The notes: a model not told the origin generated them from the letters alone. DNA of 64,000 nucleotides from Blasia pusilla (GCA_050084515.1 CM114272.1:6882001-6946000); one strand, 5' to 3'. Shown: positions 14,718 through 25,603, counted from the first letter of the stretch. A program made the numbers and translations.

Positions 14718-15718
14718 TGTCGTGCGCCTACTCTTCTTGAACGTTAATCTTGTTTGTTGCGAAGCGTCGTTGATGGGTCACGCTCTCACGTTGATCTGCA
14801 TCCAAACACGCACCGGTTAGTCGGTCTTGGATCAATCAGCGGGATTACTTTCCGAGTTCTCGTCTCGGACTCTCTCTTCAAGCTCAACCTTCCTAGTTTC
14901 GCGGTTTCCAACACGGGCAAGTCTCGAAAGACTTGGGATAGACTTTCTGGTCGGTTCAGGAACCTGAAACGGCGTTTCGCGCCTAGCGGTTCCAACTGTC
15001 CGATGAACATGCAATGAGTTCCTCACCAAGACTCGCACGAAGTGAATCTCGGGTTGGAATCCAAGTGTGGCGTACAAAGTCCACTCCCTTGGATCAGGTT
15101 TGGGTTTGGGGTTTCCGCGCCAAACTCCCGTTTCATCCCGTGCCTCTGAAACGCCGTTTGGCGCCCAAAGTGGGGTTTCGTTTCCCGAGACATCTCAGAG
15201 AAGGTACTCCCCTTACTAGTACTTCTGGGGATCTCTCGGGGCCCCCTACATTTAGGGAAAGACACCCGGGCCCCTCCAATTGGCCCTCAACCCGATTGCT
15301 CTCTGAATCGTTTTCCGCCAATATCTCAGCCTGTACTTATGCGTTTGCTGAGATCTTTGGTGCGTTGGAAGCTTCTTGAGATCATCTATCCAACGCGCCC
15401 TTACTTGTCCCGAACACATCTCGGAGCTCAACGTTATGGTCCTAAACACAGTCACATTCTCCCAAACGCTAGTCATGTTCCAAACTGGTTCTCACCTCTT
15501 TGGCAACCAACCTCCAAGACTCAACTCATCTCAAGTCTCGGCTCGCGTTTGGTCTAGGTTTCCTGGTCGTGACCACTAACGCATGAAACGCACAACTCTG
15601 TTCCGCGTTTCGTCTCTTAGACTTTTCCAAGAGACTCTACCAAACGCCTCTCCAAAGCGCAAACCTCGCGGCGTGAGTTCCTTTGAGTTCTGATGTTTCG
15701 CTTGGCGCGTATTTGGTG
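14718..15718 (-). repeat. 5' LTR of chromovirus A, lacking its outer ~25 bp
   Basis: It is nearly identical to 8,375-9,399 but stops at the sequence preceding the terminal TGTCGCGACCC..., where it meets the inverted LTR of B. Differences from the other LTR are mostly 1-bp indels. Confidence 0.9.
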
Positions 15719-15721
15719 AGA

Positions 15722-16375
15722 CGAGACGCTTCCAACGCACCAAAGATCTCAGCAAACGCATAAGTACAGGCTGAGATATTGGCGGAAAACGATTCAGAGA
15801 GCAATCGGGTTGAGGGCCAATTGGAGAGGCCCGGGTGTCTTTCCCTAAATGTAGGGGGCCCTCGGAGATCCCCAGAAGTACTAGTAAGGGGAGTACCTTC
15901 TATGAGATGTCTTGGGAAACAAACCCCACTTTGGCGCCAAACGGCGTTTCAGAGGCACGGATGAAACGGGAGTTTGCGCGAAACCCAAACCCAAACTGAT
16001 CCAAGGAGTGGACTTTGTACGCCACACTTGGATTCCAACCCGAGATTCACTGCGAGTCTTGGTGAGGAACTCATTGGATGTTCATCGGACAGTTGGAACC
16101 GCTTAGGCGCAAAACGCCGCTTTCAAGTTCCCGAACCGACAGTAAAGTCATCCCCCAAGTCTTTCGAGACTTGCCCGTGTTGGAAACCGGAAACTAGGAA
16201 GGTTGAGCTTGAAGAGAGAGTCCGAGACGAGAACTCGGAAATTAATCCCACTGATTGATCCAAGACCCGACTAACCGGCGCGTGGTTGGATGCATATCGG
16301 CGTTGAGAGCGTGACTCATCAACGCACGCTCCGCAACAAACAAGATTAACGCTCAAGGAGAGTAGGCGCACGACA
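15722..16375 (+). repeat. 5' LTR of chromovirus B, truncated (654 bp of ~1,028)
   Basis: It matches 22,067-22,732 of the 3' LTR but lacks the first ~360 bp. It carries a cluster of 1-bp losses in homopolymers between about 15,920 and 16,140 (for example TTTGGCGCC against TTTGGGCGCC). It ends GCACGACA at 16,375. Confidence 0.9.
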
Positions 16376-16377
16376 CG

Positions 16378-16395
16378 TGGTATCAAAGCAATTCC
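16378..16395 (+). other. tRNA primer-binding site of chromovirus B
   Basis: TGGTATCAAAGCAATTCC begins two bases after the LTR end. It is the initiator-Met tRNA primer site with one change (AAA for AGA). Confidence 0.88.
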
Positions 16396-17470
16396 TTGAT
16401 GAGCGTGAACTTGGGGTCGTTGAAGATCTGGACGTTTGGGGAGAACTCAAGGAAGCCGGAAGACCGCGACGCCGAGGAGGAACGCAAGAGGCGCAGGAGG
16501 AGATCTGAGAAAAGGCGACTCGCAAATGGCTACCAAGGGCTAAGAACCGAGGAAACCGCGAGTCAAAGCAAAGAAGCCAAGAGACAAATCAATGACGGGC
16601 CGAGCCGGAGGTGGAATTTGCGACTCGGTGCCGAGTCCCGACATGAGGATGTTCCAACCGAAATCTTTCCGGACCTTCGGGTCCAAACTTAAATGATCCG
16701 CCCTTTATGCCCAAATGATGGGATTGATGAAGGTGATGGCGACCGATGGCTGAACAGAGCAAGGTGATCTCGAATTCAAGTCAAATGGAGCTCTAGTTCG
16801 CAAGAAGCTTTGTAAGACTAATTTGCCAACGCCATTCACAGAATGGGGCGTTTCGAAGGTGAGCGAAGTTTCTAACGGAACTCGAACTCTATTTCGGCGC
16901 AAAGGCAGATGAACAAGACAAGGTGATCAGAGCCACGTTTCAAGGATCACGCCTCCATTGGTGGACGGCTCACCGCAAAGAACATCTAGGTCGTGGGAAA
17001 ACGTTGAGTTGGGAAGATTTCAAGGACTTGATTGGGAACCGATTCACCCGAATATCGTATACCGCGATGGCATGGAGGTGGTGAGGTTGCGCCAGAGTGG
17101 ATCACTTGGCACTTATAAAGTAGAGTTTAGTGCGCTCATGAGTGCACTTTCCACAGATGAACATACTAAAAAGGTGATCTTCCTAAGTGGGCTCAAACCG
17201 AAAAGTGCCGAGAAGGCTCTTTCGATGCCTCACATCCTGTAGACGCGCGGATCTCTTGAGACTAGCCGAGCGGATTGGGGACGATGAAGTCCAACACCCG
17301 AAACCCTTTGAGACAAAAAGTTTTTCTAAGTTACAGAAGAACAAAGGGACATCCAAGAGGGTTTGGAATGGGGGTGAGTGTGACCACGGAGGGTCTCTCG
17401 CCCTAGCGGCGAAACGAGTGGAACTCAAGGCGAAGCGAAAGGGGCCACCGTTTACGAAGTCAACGAATGC
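16396..17470 (+). pseudogene. Chromovirus B gag (frameshifted)
   Basis: Successive frames encode a basic, Arg/Glu-rich N-terminus (16,396-16,692), then the capsid-like part (16,958-17,242) with SAALMSALSTDEHTKK-like and FLSGLKP segments. At least four frame changes occur. The CCHC knuckle follows at 17,470-17,515 within the next frame. Confidence 0.8.
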
Positions 17471-18669
17471 CAAAATGCTACAATTGTGGCAAATCCGGGC
17501 ATATGGCTAAGGAATGTGTTAGGCCCAAGGTTAGTAAACCGAGTATGATTGAGTTTGTCGCTAAGCATTTATCGGAGGGAGATCTAGATACATCTCTACA
17601 AGTCACCAAGAGAACGCCCAATTTGGTTTACCTAGGATCCAAGATCGCTAATCGCGATGTGATGTTGCTCGTTGATACAGGTGCTTTGCACTCATTCTTG
17701 AGTCCGAGAATCGTAAAAACATTGGGATTGCCAACCACCAAGGCGGATGAACCCATTAGGGTAGGATTCGCGGGAGGCAAGTCCCACCAGACTTCAGATC
17801 TGGTTTTAGGGCTAGTTGTGAGATGGGGAGTATTTGAGTTGAAGGAGAATTTTACAGTTTGCGAGATGGACGGAATTGACGGAGTCTTGGGGAACACGTT
17901 TTTGGATGCGTATGAGGTGGAACTGAGGCGGAGACCGTTGAGGTTGAGCGTCTTGGTTAACGGCAAACGGACAAACGTCAGATTGGTTCGTGAGGTGCCT
18001 AGAAAGACGGAGTTGGTGAACGCCATCACGAGTACCAGTTTGGCCGAGTTAGAGGAAGGATTCCTTTGCTTGATGAGACGAGTAGAGGATGATGCAAGCG
18101 CGAGATGCAGAGATCAGAACTCAGCTTCAAGGGGAATCCCTGAAACACTCAAGAGAGTTGTGAAAGAATTTGAAGATGTGTTGACTAAGGAGCTTCCGAC
18201 TGAGTTGCCACCACATAGGGCGGTTGATCATAAGATTGAGGTGATACCAGGATCTCAACCACCTTCAAAGGCACCATATAGGTTGAATCAAGAGGAACTT
18301 GCTGAGTTGAAGAAACAGTTGGGTGAACTCCTAGAGAGGGGTTACATCCGAACAAGCAAGTCACCTTATGGGGCGCCCGTCCTCTTTGTAAAGAAGAAGG
18401 ATGGGAAGTTGAGACTCTGTGTTGATTATCGGGCGCTGAATAAAGTGACAGTAAGGAATAACTATCCTCTACCGAGGATGGATGACCTCTTTGATCGATT
18501 GTCGGGTGCCAAGTATTTCAGCCGGATTGACCTGAAATCAGGATATTATCAGATTCGGATTGCCAAAGCGGATGTAGAGAAGACTGCCTGTAGGACGAGA
18601 TACGGTTCGTTCGAGTTTGTAGTAATGCCTTTTGGTCTTTGTAATGCGCCTCCGACGTTTACCACTTGA
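17467..18669 (+). pseudogene. Chromovirus B polyprotein: zinc knuckle, protease, RT fingers/palm start
   Basis: A 400-codon open stretch. Residues 4-17 are the CCHC knuckle ([14 protein letters not shown]). The retropepsin active site is [11 protein letters not shown] (near residue 75), with the [12 protein letters not shown] strand near residue 137. RT begins around residue 240 with [34 protein letters not shown] and [14 protein letters not shown]. The frame is lost at PPTFTT by deletion of one T just before the YIDD motif, so no active RT is made. Confidence 0.92.
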
Positions 18670-19304
18670 TGAACTCCATCTTTCACAAGGAGACGGATGA
18701 GTTTGTGATCATCTGTATAGATGACATACTCATCTATTCGAAAACACTAGAGGAGCACGCTCGACATTTGAAGACGGTGTTTGAGAAACTTAGGGCGAAC
18801 AAGTTGTATGCGAATGCGGATAAGAGTGAGTTCGGTTTGACGAAGATCAAGTTCTTGGGGCATGTGTTTAGTGCGTATGGAGTGAGTCCAGACATGGAAA
18901 AGGTGAGCGCGATTGCCGAATGGGAACCGCCTTCCACGGTGAAGGGAATGAGAAGGTTCATCGGAGCTGTCCACTTTTACCGAGCATACGTGAAGAACTT
19001 TTCCGGCATAGTGAAACCTCTCATGGATTGGACCGCAAAGTTTGCCAATACTACATGGACCGAGGAAGTGGATAAAGGGTTCAATCGAGTCAAAGAGATC
19101 CTCTTGCAGGAACCAGTTTTGAAACTGCCGGAGTTTGAACAACCGTTCGAGGTGCACACGGATGCTAGTGATTTCGCGATTGCAGGAATGTTGGTGCAAA
19201 AAGGGAGACCTGTAGCATACGAAAGCAAGAAGCTTAGCGACACCGAAAGGAGATGGCCTACTCATGAGAAAGAGTTGTTTGCGGTGGTTCATTGCTTGAG
19301 GTAG
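18666..19304 (+). pseudogene. Chromovirus B RT catalytic palm and RNase H N-terminus
   Basis: It continues RT one frame over. The catalytic motif reads CIDD in place of YIDD; both Asp are kept but Tyr is replaced. RNase H starts near FEVHTDASDFAIAGML (catalytic Asp) and continues through THEKELFAVVHCL, where a stop replaces the expected Lys before WRHYL. Confidence 0.9.
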
Positions 19305-20471
19305 TGGCGTCACTATTTGGGACTTCACAGGACTCGAGTATTCACCGATAACATATCGCTCAAGTATTTTGAGACCCTGGATCGCGTGACACCAAAACAA
19401 CTTTGGTGGCATGATACCTTGGCGTTGATGAATGTGGAGCTAATCCACAAGCCGGGGAAAGACAATGTCATTCCAGATGCGTTAAGTCGCAGGGATGAAC
19501 ACATGCCATCGACGACACAAGTGTTTAGAGCAATCTTCCCTAATGAAACAGACCTAGAAAGAAGGATTCGTGAAGGATACATGAAGGATGAGCAAGCGAG
19601 GGAGTACCTTGGGAAGTTAAAGCGGGGCGAGAAGGTGGCCAATCTGAGTTTGAGACACGGCTTGCTAAGGTTTAAGCAGAGCAGGATCTATGTAGGCCAA
19701 GGCAAGCTACGAACCAAAGTGTTTGTGGAATGTCATGATGGACCTTTGGCAGGACACAAAGGGGAGAAATCCACTCTTGCTGTTTTGTCTAAGAGGTTCT
19801 TCTGGCCCAACATGAAGGAAGATGTTGCTCAATATGTGAAAACATGCGTGACCTGCCACGCGAACCGTGTGTCTTATGCAAAGAAACAAGGCTTACTTCA
19901 TCCTTTGCCAATCCCGGAGGGACCCTTGCAAAGCATTAGCATGGATTTCATTACGAGTCTTCCAGAATCTGAGGGATACAACGCTATACTTGTGATAGTT
20001 GATCGGTTTAGCAAGTTGGGGAGGTTTGTGCAGACGAGAGAGTCTGCGACGACCTACATGACTTCCCGACTATTCCTGGATGGTTGGTGGCGTGCGCATG
20101 GATTGCCTAGGAGCATTGTGTCCGATCGGGATCCGAAGTTTACCAGTGCCTTTTGGAAACATCTATTCAGGAGGTTCCGGACCAAACTCAGCTTTAGTAC
20201 GGCCTTCCATCCTCAGACAGATGGGCAAACGGAAAAAGTAAAATCGTTCGTAAACCAATACTTACGGAATTACGTGAGTGCGGACCAAAGAGATTGGGCC
20301 AAGTGGTTAAGTATGGCTGAGTATTGTTACAACTCGACTAAGCATTCTGCAATCGGAGAATCTCCGTTTCTTCTGGCGTATCAAAGAGAACCAGAAGGGC
20401 CTCTTGACTTAGCTCTTTCGAAGGGCAATACATCGACACATACTCGTCAAGCAACGGCGGAATGTTTGTAA
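19305..20471 (+). pseudogene. Chromovirus B RNase H C-terminus and integrase
   Basis: A 384-codon open stretch. RNase H ends at HKPGKDNVIPDALSR. The integrase zinc finger uses H...H (CHDGPLAGHKG) and CVTCHANR. The DDE triad is visible: SMDFITSLP, IVSDRDPKFTS, and TDGQTEKVKSFV about 35 residues later. Integrase joins cDNA ends to host DNA. A stop at 20,472 separates it from the C-terminal tail, probably by a point change or indel. Confidence 0.92.
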
Positions 20472-20804
20472 GTGGAAATGCAGGAACGACAAGAGCGAGC
20501 GAGAGAAAGTCTCGCCAAGGCTCAACTAAGGTACGTAAAGCATGCTAACAAAAGTCGGCGCCAAGTGAGTTTCCAAGTTGGGGAACAAGTGTGGTTGAGT
20601 GTTAAGAATCTCACTCTTCCAAGGAATTGTCTCATGAAATTGTCAGCCAAGTATGTTGGACCGTATGTGATCAAGGCAAAGCCGTTTGAGGATGTATACA
20701 CGTTGGAGCTGCCAAACGAGTTCAAGATTCACCCGACTTTCCATGTGTCATTATTGAAGAAGTATCTTCAAGACAATGTGCGCCCGAGCGAAGGAGGATG
20801 TTGA
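20472..20804 (+). pseudogene. Chromovirus B integrase C-terminal (GPY/F) domain
   Basis: A 110-codon stretch with a basic start (QERQERARESLAKAQLRY), the beta-barrel FQVGEQVWLSVKNL, and the GPY/F motif (KYVGPYVI) common to chromoviral integrases. It ends HPTFHVSLLKKYL, where in intact relatives the chain continues into the chromodomain. Confidence 0.9.
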
Positions 20805-20837
20805 GACCACAACCGGTCATCGAAATGAGGAACCGAG

Positions 20838-21015
20838 TTCGAGGTTGAGACCATTTTATGCGTTCAGACGTAGGGCCACCAAATACGAGTACTTGGTCAA
20901 GTGGAAAGGCTATCATATGAAAGAGGCGACTTGGATTTGGAGGCGGATCTAGAACATGCGCAAGAAGCATTGCGTGACTTCAGATGGATGCAAGAAAGGC
21001 ACGCGGCGTTAGTAC
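20838..21015 (+). pseudogene. Chromovirus B chromodomain (frameshifted)
   Basis: It encodes RRRATKYEYLVKWKGY and ATWI, then loses frame. Compared with A (TWIAEADLEHAQ), two bases are missing after TGGATT. The aromatic residues that cage methyl-lysine (Tyr/Trp in YEYLVKWKGY and the TW pair) are recognisable. Confidence 0.85.
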
Positions 21016-21704
21016 ATGGTGAAGCAATGGACATAACTTGTGACCGGAAAGCTTGGGTCGATAACCCGTTGTAACTAGAAAGGTTTAGTTGTTGCAATAA
21101 AGAAGACATGGATTTGGAGATTCGATGTTTGTATTGTAATTTTGAGTTTGGTTTGTGCAAGGCAATGAGTAGTTCTTCATATGCTTAGGATGTAAGTCAA
21201 GGAGACCAAACAATGAGTATTTGAGGTGAGAGCTTGTATTCAGATAAGGCATCTAGATCAGGACCAAGTGTTGAAGTACTAGCATTTGGGCTCGCCCTAA
21301 CGTCGGCGGGGCAGATGAGTCTGTCTTGGGGTTTGTGATGATCTCATTCATGTTTCATGACTGAACTTAGTGACGCGCCTAGGTGGAATACAGGTGACCC
21401 AAAGTAGTACGAGTTGGCTAGGTAGACAGGCGGTTGTTTACAAATAGTGAGTGAAGTGTTAGGTTGCAGACTTAGTGAGCTTTCTTTGATAGTTAGATTA
21501 GTTCAGCGGAACTACTCTAGGCTCATCGAAAAGAAGAAGCTAATAAGTCTAAGTGCTGCAAGCGACAACCTAAGACTTAAGCCAAAAGAGGAATTGCGGG
21601 TTAGCTACCAGAACACGATTCTGTGTTAAGGGGTCGGCTTCCCAGAACTTAACATCAATAAGATTTGCGTTGATGAGGACATCAACCTTCTAAGGAGGGA
21701 TGAG
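21016..21704 (+). other. 3' untranslated region of chromovirus B with polypurine tract
   Basis: Non-coding counterpart of 9,400-10,085. The polypurine tract AAGGAGGGATGAG (21,692-21,704) directly precedes the LTR. Confidence 0.85.
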
Positions 21705-22732
21705 TGTCGCGACCCTCATAACCAAACAACACCAAATACGCGCCAAGCGAAACATCGAACTCAAAGGAACTCACGCGAGGTTTGCGCTTTGAGAGGCGTT
21801 TGGAAGAGTCTCTTGGAAAAGTCCAAGAGACGAAACGCGGAACAGAGTTGTGCGTTTCATGCGTTAGTGGTTGCGACCAGGAAACCTAGACCAAACGCGA
21901 GCCGAGACTTGAGATGAGTTGAGTCTTGGGAGGTTGATTGCCAAAGAGGTGAGAACCAGTTTGGAACACGACTAGCGTTTGGGAGAATCTGACTGTGTTT
22001 AGGACCATAACGTTGAGCTCCGAGATGCGTTCGGGACAAGTAGCAGCGCGTTGGAAAGCTAATCTCGAGACGCTTCCAACGCACCAAAGATCTCAGCAAA
22101 CGCATAAGTACAGGCTGAGATATTGGCGGAAAACGATTCAGAGAGCAATCGGCTTGAGGGCCAATTGGAGAGGCCCGGGTGTCTTTCCCTAAATGTAGGG
22201 GGCCCTCGGAGATCCCCAGAAGTACTAGTAAGGGGAGTACCTTCTATGAGATGTCTTGGGAAACAAAACCCCACTTTGGGCGCCAAACGGCGTTTCAGAG
22301 GCACGGGATGAAACGGGAGTTTGGCGCGGAAACCCGAAACCCAAACCTGATCCAAGGGAGTGGACTTTGTACGCCACACTTGGATTCCAACCCGAGATTC
22401 ACTCGTGCGAGTCTTGGTGAGGAACTCATTGGATGTTCATCGGACAGTTGGAACCGCTAGGCGCAAAACGCCGTTTCAAGTTCCTGAACCGACCAGAAAG
22501 TCTGTCCCAAGTCTTTCGAGACTTGCCCGTGTTGGAAACCGCGAAACTAGGAAGGTTGAGCTTGAAGAGAGAGTCCGAGACGAGAACTCGGAAATTAATC
22601 CCACTGATTGATCCAAGACCCGACTAACCGAAGTGCGTGGTTGGATGCATATCAGCGTTGAGAGCGTGACCTACTGAACGCACGCTTCCGCAACAAACAA
22701 GATTAACGTTCAAGGAGAGTAGGCGCACGACA
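21705..22732 (+). repeat. 3' LTR of chromovirus B (1,028 bp, complete)
   Basis: Starts TGTCGCGACCC, ends GCGCACGACA. This is the best reference for the family LTR. It contains the inverted pair GCGTTGGAA / TTCCAACGC (about 22,048-22,082). No clear TATA box was found. Confidence 0.93.
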
Positions 22733-22734
22733 AT

Positions 22735-23428
22735 GGCAATGAGTAGTTCTTCATATGCTTAGGATGTAAGTCAACGAGGCCAAAAAATGAGTATTTGAGC
22801 TGAGATCTTGTATTTGGACAAGGCATCTAGATCAGGATCGAATGTTCAAGTACTTACATTTAGGCCCGCCCTAACCTCAACGGGGCATATTAGTTTGTCT
22901 TGGGGTTTGTGGTGATCTCATTCAAGTTGCACGAGTGAACTTAGTGACACGCCTAAGTAGAATAGGAATGATCCAAAAGTAGTATGAGTTGGCTAGGTAA
23001 ACATCCGCTTGTTTATAAATAGTGAGTGAAGTTTCAGGTTGCAGACTTAGTTAGCTTATTTTGATAGTTTAGATTAGTTTTGCAGAACTGGTCTAGGCTG
23101 ATTGAAGTGAAGAAGCTTATAATTCTAAGTGCTGCAAGCAACATCCTAAGACTTAAGCCAAAAGTGGAATTATCGTTAGCTACTAGAACATGATTCGGCG
23201 TTAAGGGGTCAGCTTCCCAAAACTTAATATTAAAAAGGTTTGCGTTGATGAGGTCATCAACCTTCTAAGGAGGGGTGAGTGTTGCGACCCTCATAACCAA
23301 ACGAACACCAAATAGGTGCCAAGCGGAACATCAGAACTCAAGCGGACTCACGCTACGATGATCACGTTTTGAAGAGGCTTTTGGAAAGATCTATTGGAAA
23401 AGTTCAGGAGACGAAATGTGGAATAGAG
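22735..23428 (+). mobile_element. Chromovirus C: 3' untranslated region, polypurine tract and LTR left part
   Basis: A more diverged sibling of B. 22,735-23,279 matches B's 3' untranslated region, ending in AAGGAGGGGTGAG. The LTR begins TGTTGCGACCC at 23,280 and runs to 23,428, where element E is inserted. The LTR continues at 33,204. The last four bases, AGAG, are the target duplication of E. Confidence 0.88.
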
Positions 23429-23901
23429 TGTCCTGCGAATCCACATCGTCATACAACATACATCGCTGACATACCATACTCAGATACGTACATAACATAG
23501 ACAAGAGTATCCACAAACGCAAGTGTGCCACAACTGAAATGCGTGAAAGACCTACTGTCATAAAATACGTTTACAATCACATACAATCGAGCCAAACCCA
23601 CTCCACGATGGGAGAATCTAGGTCGAAGCTTATGGAAACACCATAGCCAAGAGCTCTACTCACTACCAAGGCTAACTCCCAACGCAACAGGCTCAACTCA
23701 AAGAACTGACTGTTCTTTGAGTGCACTCCACCTTATATCCTCCAACCTAAGAGCGGGCCCTATTGGGAAACTCACCCCCAACTGAGTAACCCCAAACCCT
23801 ATGTATGGAACCGCATCTCTACCAAGCCACTACGGTTATACATAAGGAATGTCCTCTACTAGCACACTATACTCTACGACATAATCCGTATGGTCATGAC
23901 A
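23429..23901 (-). repeat. Element E 3' terminal repeat: A2 (23,535-23,901) followed by B2 (23,429-23,534)
   Basis: A2 is a 367-bp near copy of the 5' repeat A1 (32,836-33,203). B2 is a 106-bp near copy of B1 (23,904-24,009) and lies outside A2. The AGAG duplication abuts B2, so B2 is part of the inserted element. The same A-B unit occurs at 54,923-55,396. Minus-strand ends are TGTCATGACC (start of A) and GCAGGACA (end of B2, GCACGACA elsewhere). Confidence 0.88.
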
Positions 23902-23903
23902 GC

Positions 23904-24009
23904 TGTCGTGCGAATCCACATCGTCATACAACATACATCGCTGACATACCATACTCACATACGTACATAACATAGACGAGAGTATCCACAAACGCAAGTG
24001 TACCACAAC
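23904..24009 (-). repeat. Element E internal repeat B1, between polypurine tract and A2
   Basis: 106 bp with about four mismatches to B2. It is joined to A2 through the dinucleotide GC, making the palindrome GACAGCTGTC (23,898-23,907). Immediately upstream on the minus strand is a polypurine tract (AGGGGGGCGA, about 24,010-24,020), as expected at the start of a 3' LTR. Confidence 0.85.
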
Positions 24010-24182
24010 TCGCCCCCCTAACTGGCGGTTAGGTCCCTCTAACTCCCAGGTAGCCCTATACATCTACTACATGCTATACACCTTCTTGGGTGCCCGAATC
24101 AAAAGGCCGGGTGCTAGGTTGCCCCATCGTTAGTCGCACATCTGTAATCCATATCATGCAAAGATCAAGTCATCTACCTCTC

Positions 24183-24413
24183 TTAAGTACATCGAGGACA
24201 AACCCACCTTCCAGTAGGAACGACATCCAAACGTGGAGTCAAATACATCATGTGCCAACCCCTAGAACACCGATCACACACCAACATACGGGCTGCGTTA
24301 CCAGCAGACCCACACAACATGCACCTCAAGCTAGCACGTATCATGGCTAAGCTTGGGTCAACAGTACCATCCACATTTGGAAGATGACATGGCGCACAAT
24401 TACGCACATGGTC
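24183..24413 (-). pseudogene. Element E PHD finger at the integrase C-terminus
   Basis: A 74-codon stretch (M at 24,405-24,407). Residues 29-73 form a C4HC3 PHD finger: C29-x2-C32, C44-x2-C47, H52, and C70-x2-C73, with the hallmark GWH and W68 two residues before C70. The seventh ligand, expected as Cys at residue 55, is Tyr here, a likely point mutation. PHD fingers read histone H3 tails. It follows the integrase with only a small break (upstream N-terminal part NCAPCHLPNVDG), so in an intact element it would be the integrase tail, replacing the chromodomain of A and B. Confidence 0.82.
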
Positions 24414-24854
24414 CTACCAAACAACTCCATCACGACCCTCCAACATGAGAACTCCAGAAGCTAACACCTCGCGCACTCGTAAAATAGTGCGGCCTGCCGT
24501 CACATCCAACGTTGTCGGGGCAATCTGCTGCAAATAGACATAGTCCCCCACATGGAACCTACGAATCGATGGTCGATAACCTTCACCTCGAATGGTTGCA
24601 TACCGCAACGTATCCCTGTGTTGAGCAATGGCAAGATTCTCAAAGGCTGTTGGCATAACTCTCCGGAAGAGCTCCGCTCGCTGAGAACACACCCTCATCC
24701 ACATCTCTGGGTCATCAAGGTTCACCACCTCACTAGACTCCCGACGAATTGTTGCTGGCAAGTCTGGATCTCGGCCGTATAAAAGAAAATAAGGTGAGAA
24801 GGAAGCCAAGGATGTTTGGCGACTGAACCTATACCCCATGGCTAACCATGTCAA
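24414..24854 (-). pseudogene. Element E integrase C-terminal domain
   Basis: A 146-codon stretch. The N-terminal part holds the post-catalytic helices (SPYFLLYGRDPDLP, also common in gypsy integrases). The C-terminal part is a small beta-barrel (FHVGDYVYLQQ) ending RTILRVREVLASGVLMLEG. It connects to the PHD finger just downstream after a stop. Confidence 0.85.
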
Positions 24855-24863
24855 CTGAATATC

Positions 24864-25603
24864 CTAGTCTCCAAGATGCCCCTTCTGTAGGCCATACTTG
24901 CGCAATGCCCTCTTCACCGTCTGAACCACACACTCAGCCAAACCATCCGCCTCTGGATGATCTCGAGACGTGGTCCGATGATCAATCAACGCCTTGTCAC
25001 ACAAGACCTGAAACTCATCCTGAAACTCTGTACCCTGGTCGGTCAGCACTTCAACTGGTGCACCAAAATGACTAAGCACTCTATCCAGAAATGCATACGC
25101 CGTTCCCTCACTCGCCTTGTCCGGCAATGCCACCAACTCAATCCACTTGGAGAAGTGCTCCACCATCACCAACACATATCGATGATGTCGTACAGTCAAC
25201 GGTAACGGTCCCGCAAAGTCCACACTCCAACGGTAACCCAACCCCATAATAGGCAAGGGGTGTAATTGTGGTGTAGGGGCATTAAATGATGCCCTCACCC
25301 GGTCACAAACCATACAACGTGACACCAATCGCTGCACTGAGTATGCATGCCACGCCACCAATATCGCCAAGGAGTAAGCTATACGTACGCTTTACCCCAA
25401 AATGTCCCAACTCCTCATGGGCATGTCGCACAATGCGCTCTCTCTGAGCCAAATGGCACTACTCGTACTCTACCATCCTCCCACATGCGGAGAATATGTG
25501 TTCCCTCCAATCGATACCTCTTAGCACGTTGAAGAACACGGTCTCGCTCCTTGGCACTCACTATGCCTGGCACCCTACTGGTCCGTAGGAACTCCAACAC
25601 CAA
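24864..25603 (-). pseudogene. Element E integrase zinc finger and DDE core
   Basis: 25,415-25,603 gives the His part of the zinc finger region (EGTHILRMWEDGRVRVVPF). After a frame change, 24,864-25,370 supplies the Cys pair (CMVCDRVR) and the rve core. The catalytic residues are visible: Asp in WSVDFAGP, Asp in VLTDQGTEF, and Glu in EADGLAECVVQTV about 35 residues on. The core looks intact although the whole chain is split. It is clearly a DDE integrase, not a tyrosine recombinase. Confidence 0.9.

Larger units (their letters stand above)
8375..15718 (-). mobile_element. Ty3/gypsy chromovirus A, full-length but coding-defective
   Basis: On the minus strand the order is 5' LTR (14,718-15,718), tRNA primer site, gag with CCHC knuckle, protease, RT, RNase H, integrase, chromodomain, polypurine tract and 3' LTR (8,375-9,399). 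The chromodomain at the C terminus places it among plant chromoviruses. The two LTRs are nearly identical to the eye, which argues for a recent insertion, yet the coding region has many frameshifts. Its 5' LTR lacks about the first 25 bp and runs straight into the 5' LTR of B in the opposite orientation. Confidence 0.9.
15722..22732 (+). mobile_element. Ty3/gypsy chromovirus B, 5'-truncated and coding-defective
   Basis: Same family as A in opposite orientation. It has a truncated 5' LTR, primer site, gag-protease-RT-RNase H-integrase-chromodomain, polypurine tract, and a complete 3' LTR (21,705-22,732). The polyprotein is easier to read than in A but has several single-base frameshifts and point changes. 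A and B differ by many substitutions, so they are separate copies rather than an exact fold-back. Confidence 0.9.

Noticed and set aside
23429-24009. Simple explanation of the E ends as ordinary LTRs (A-B) with a lost and a duplicated B
   Set aside because: Not excluded, but it needs two separate precise events. It also leaves unexplained why the self-primer site abuts A exactly, why a polypurine tract abuts B1, and why an independent A-B unit has its own target duplication.
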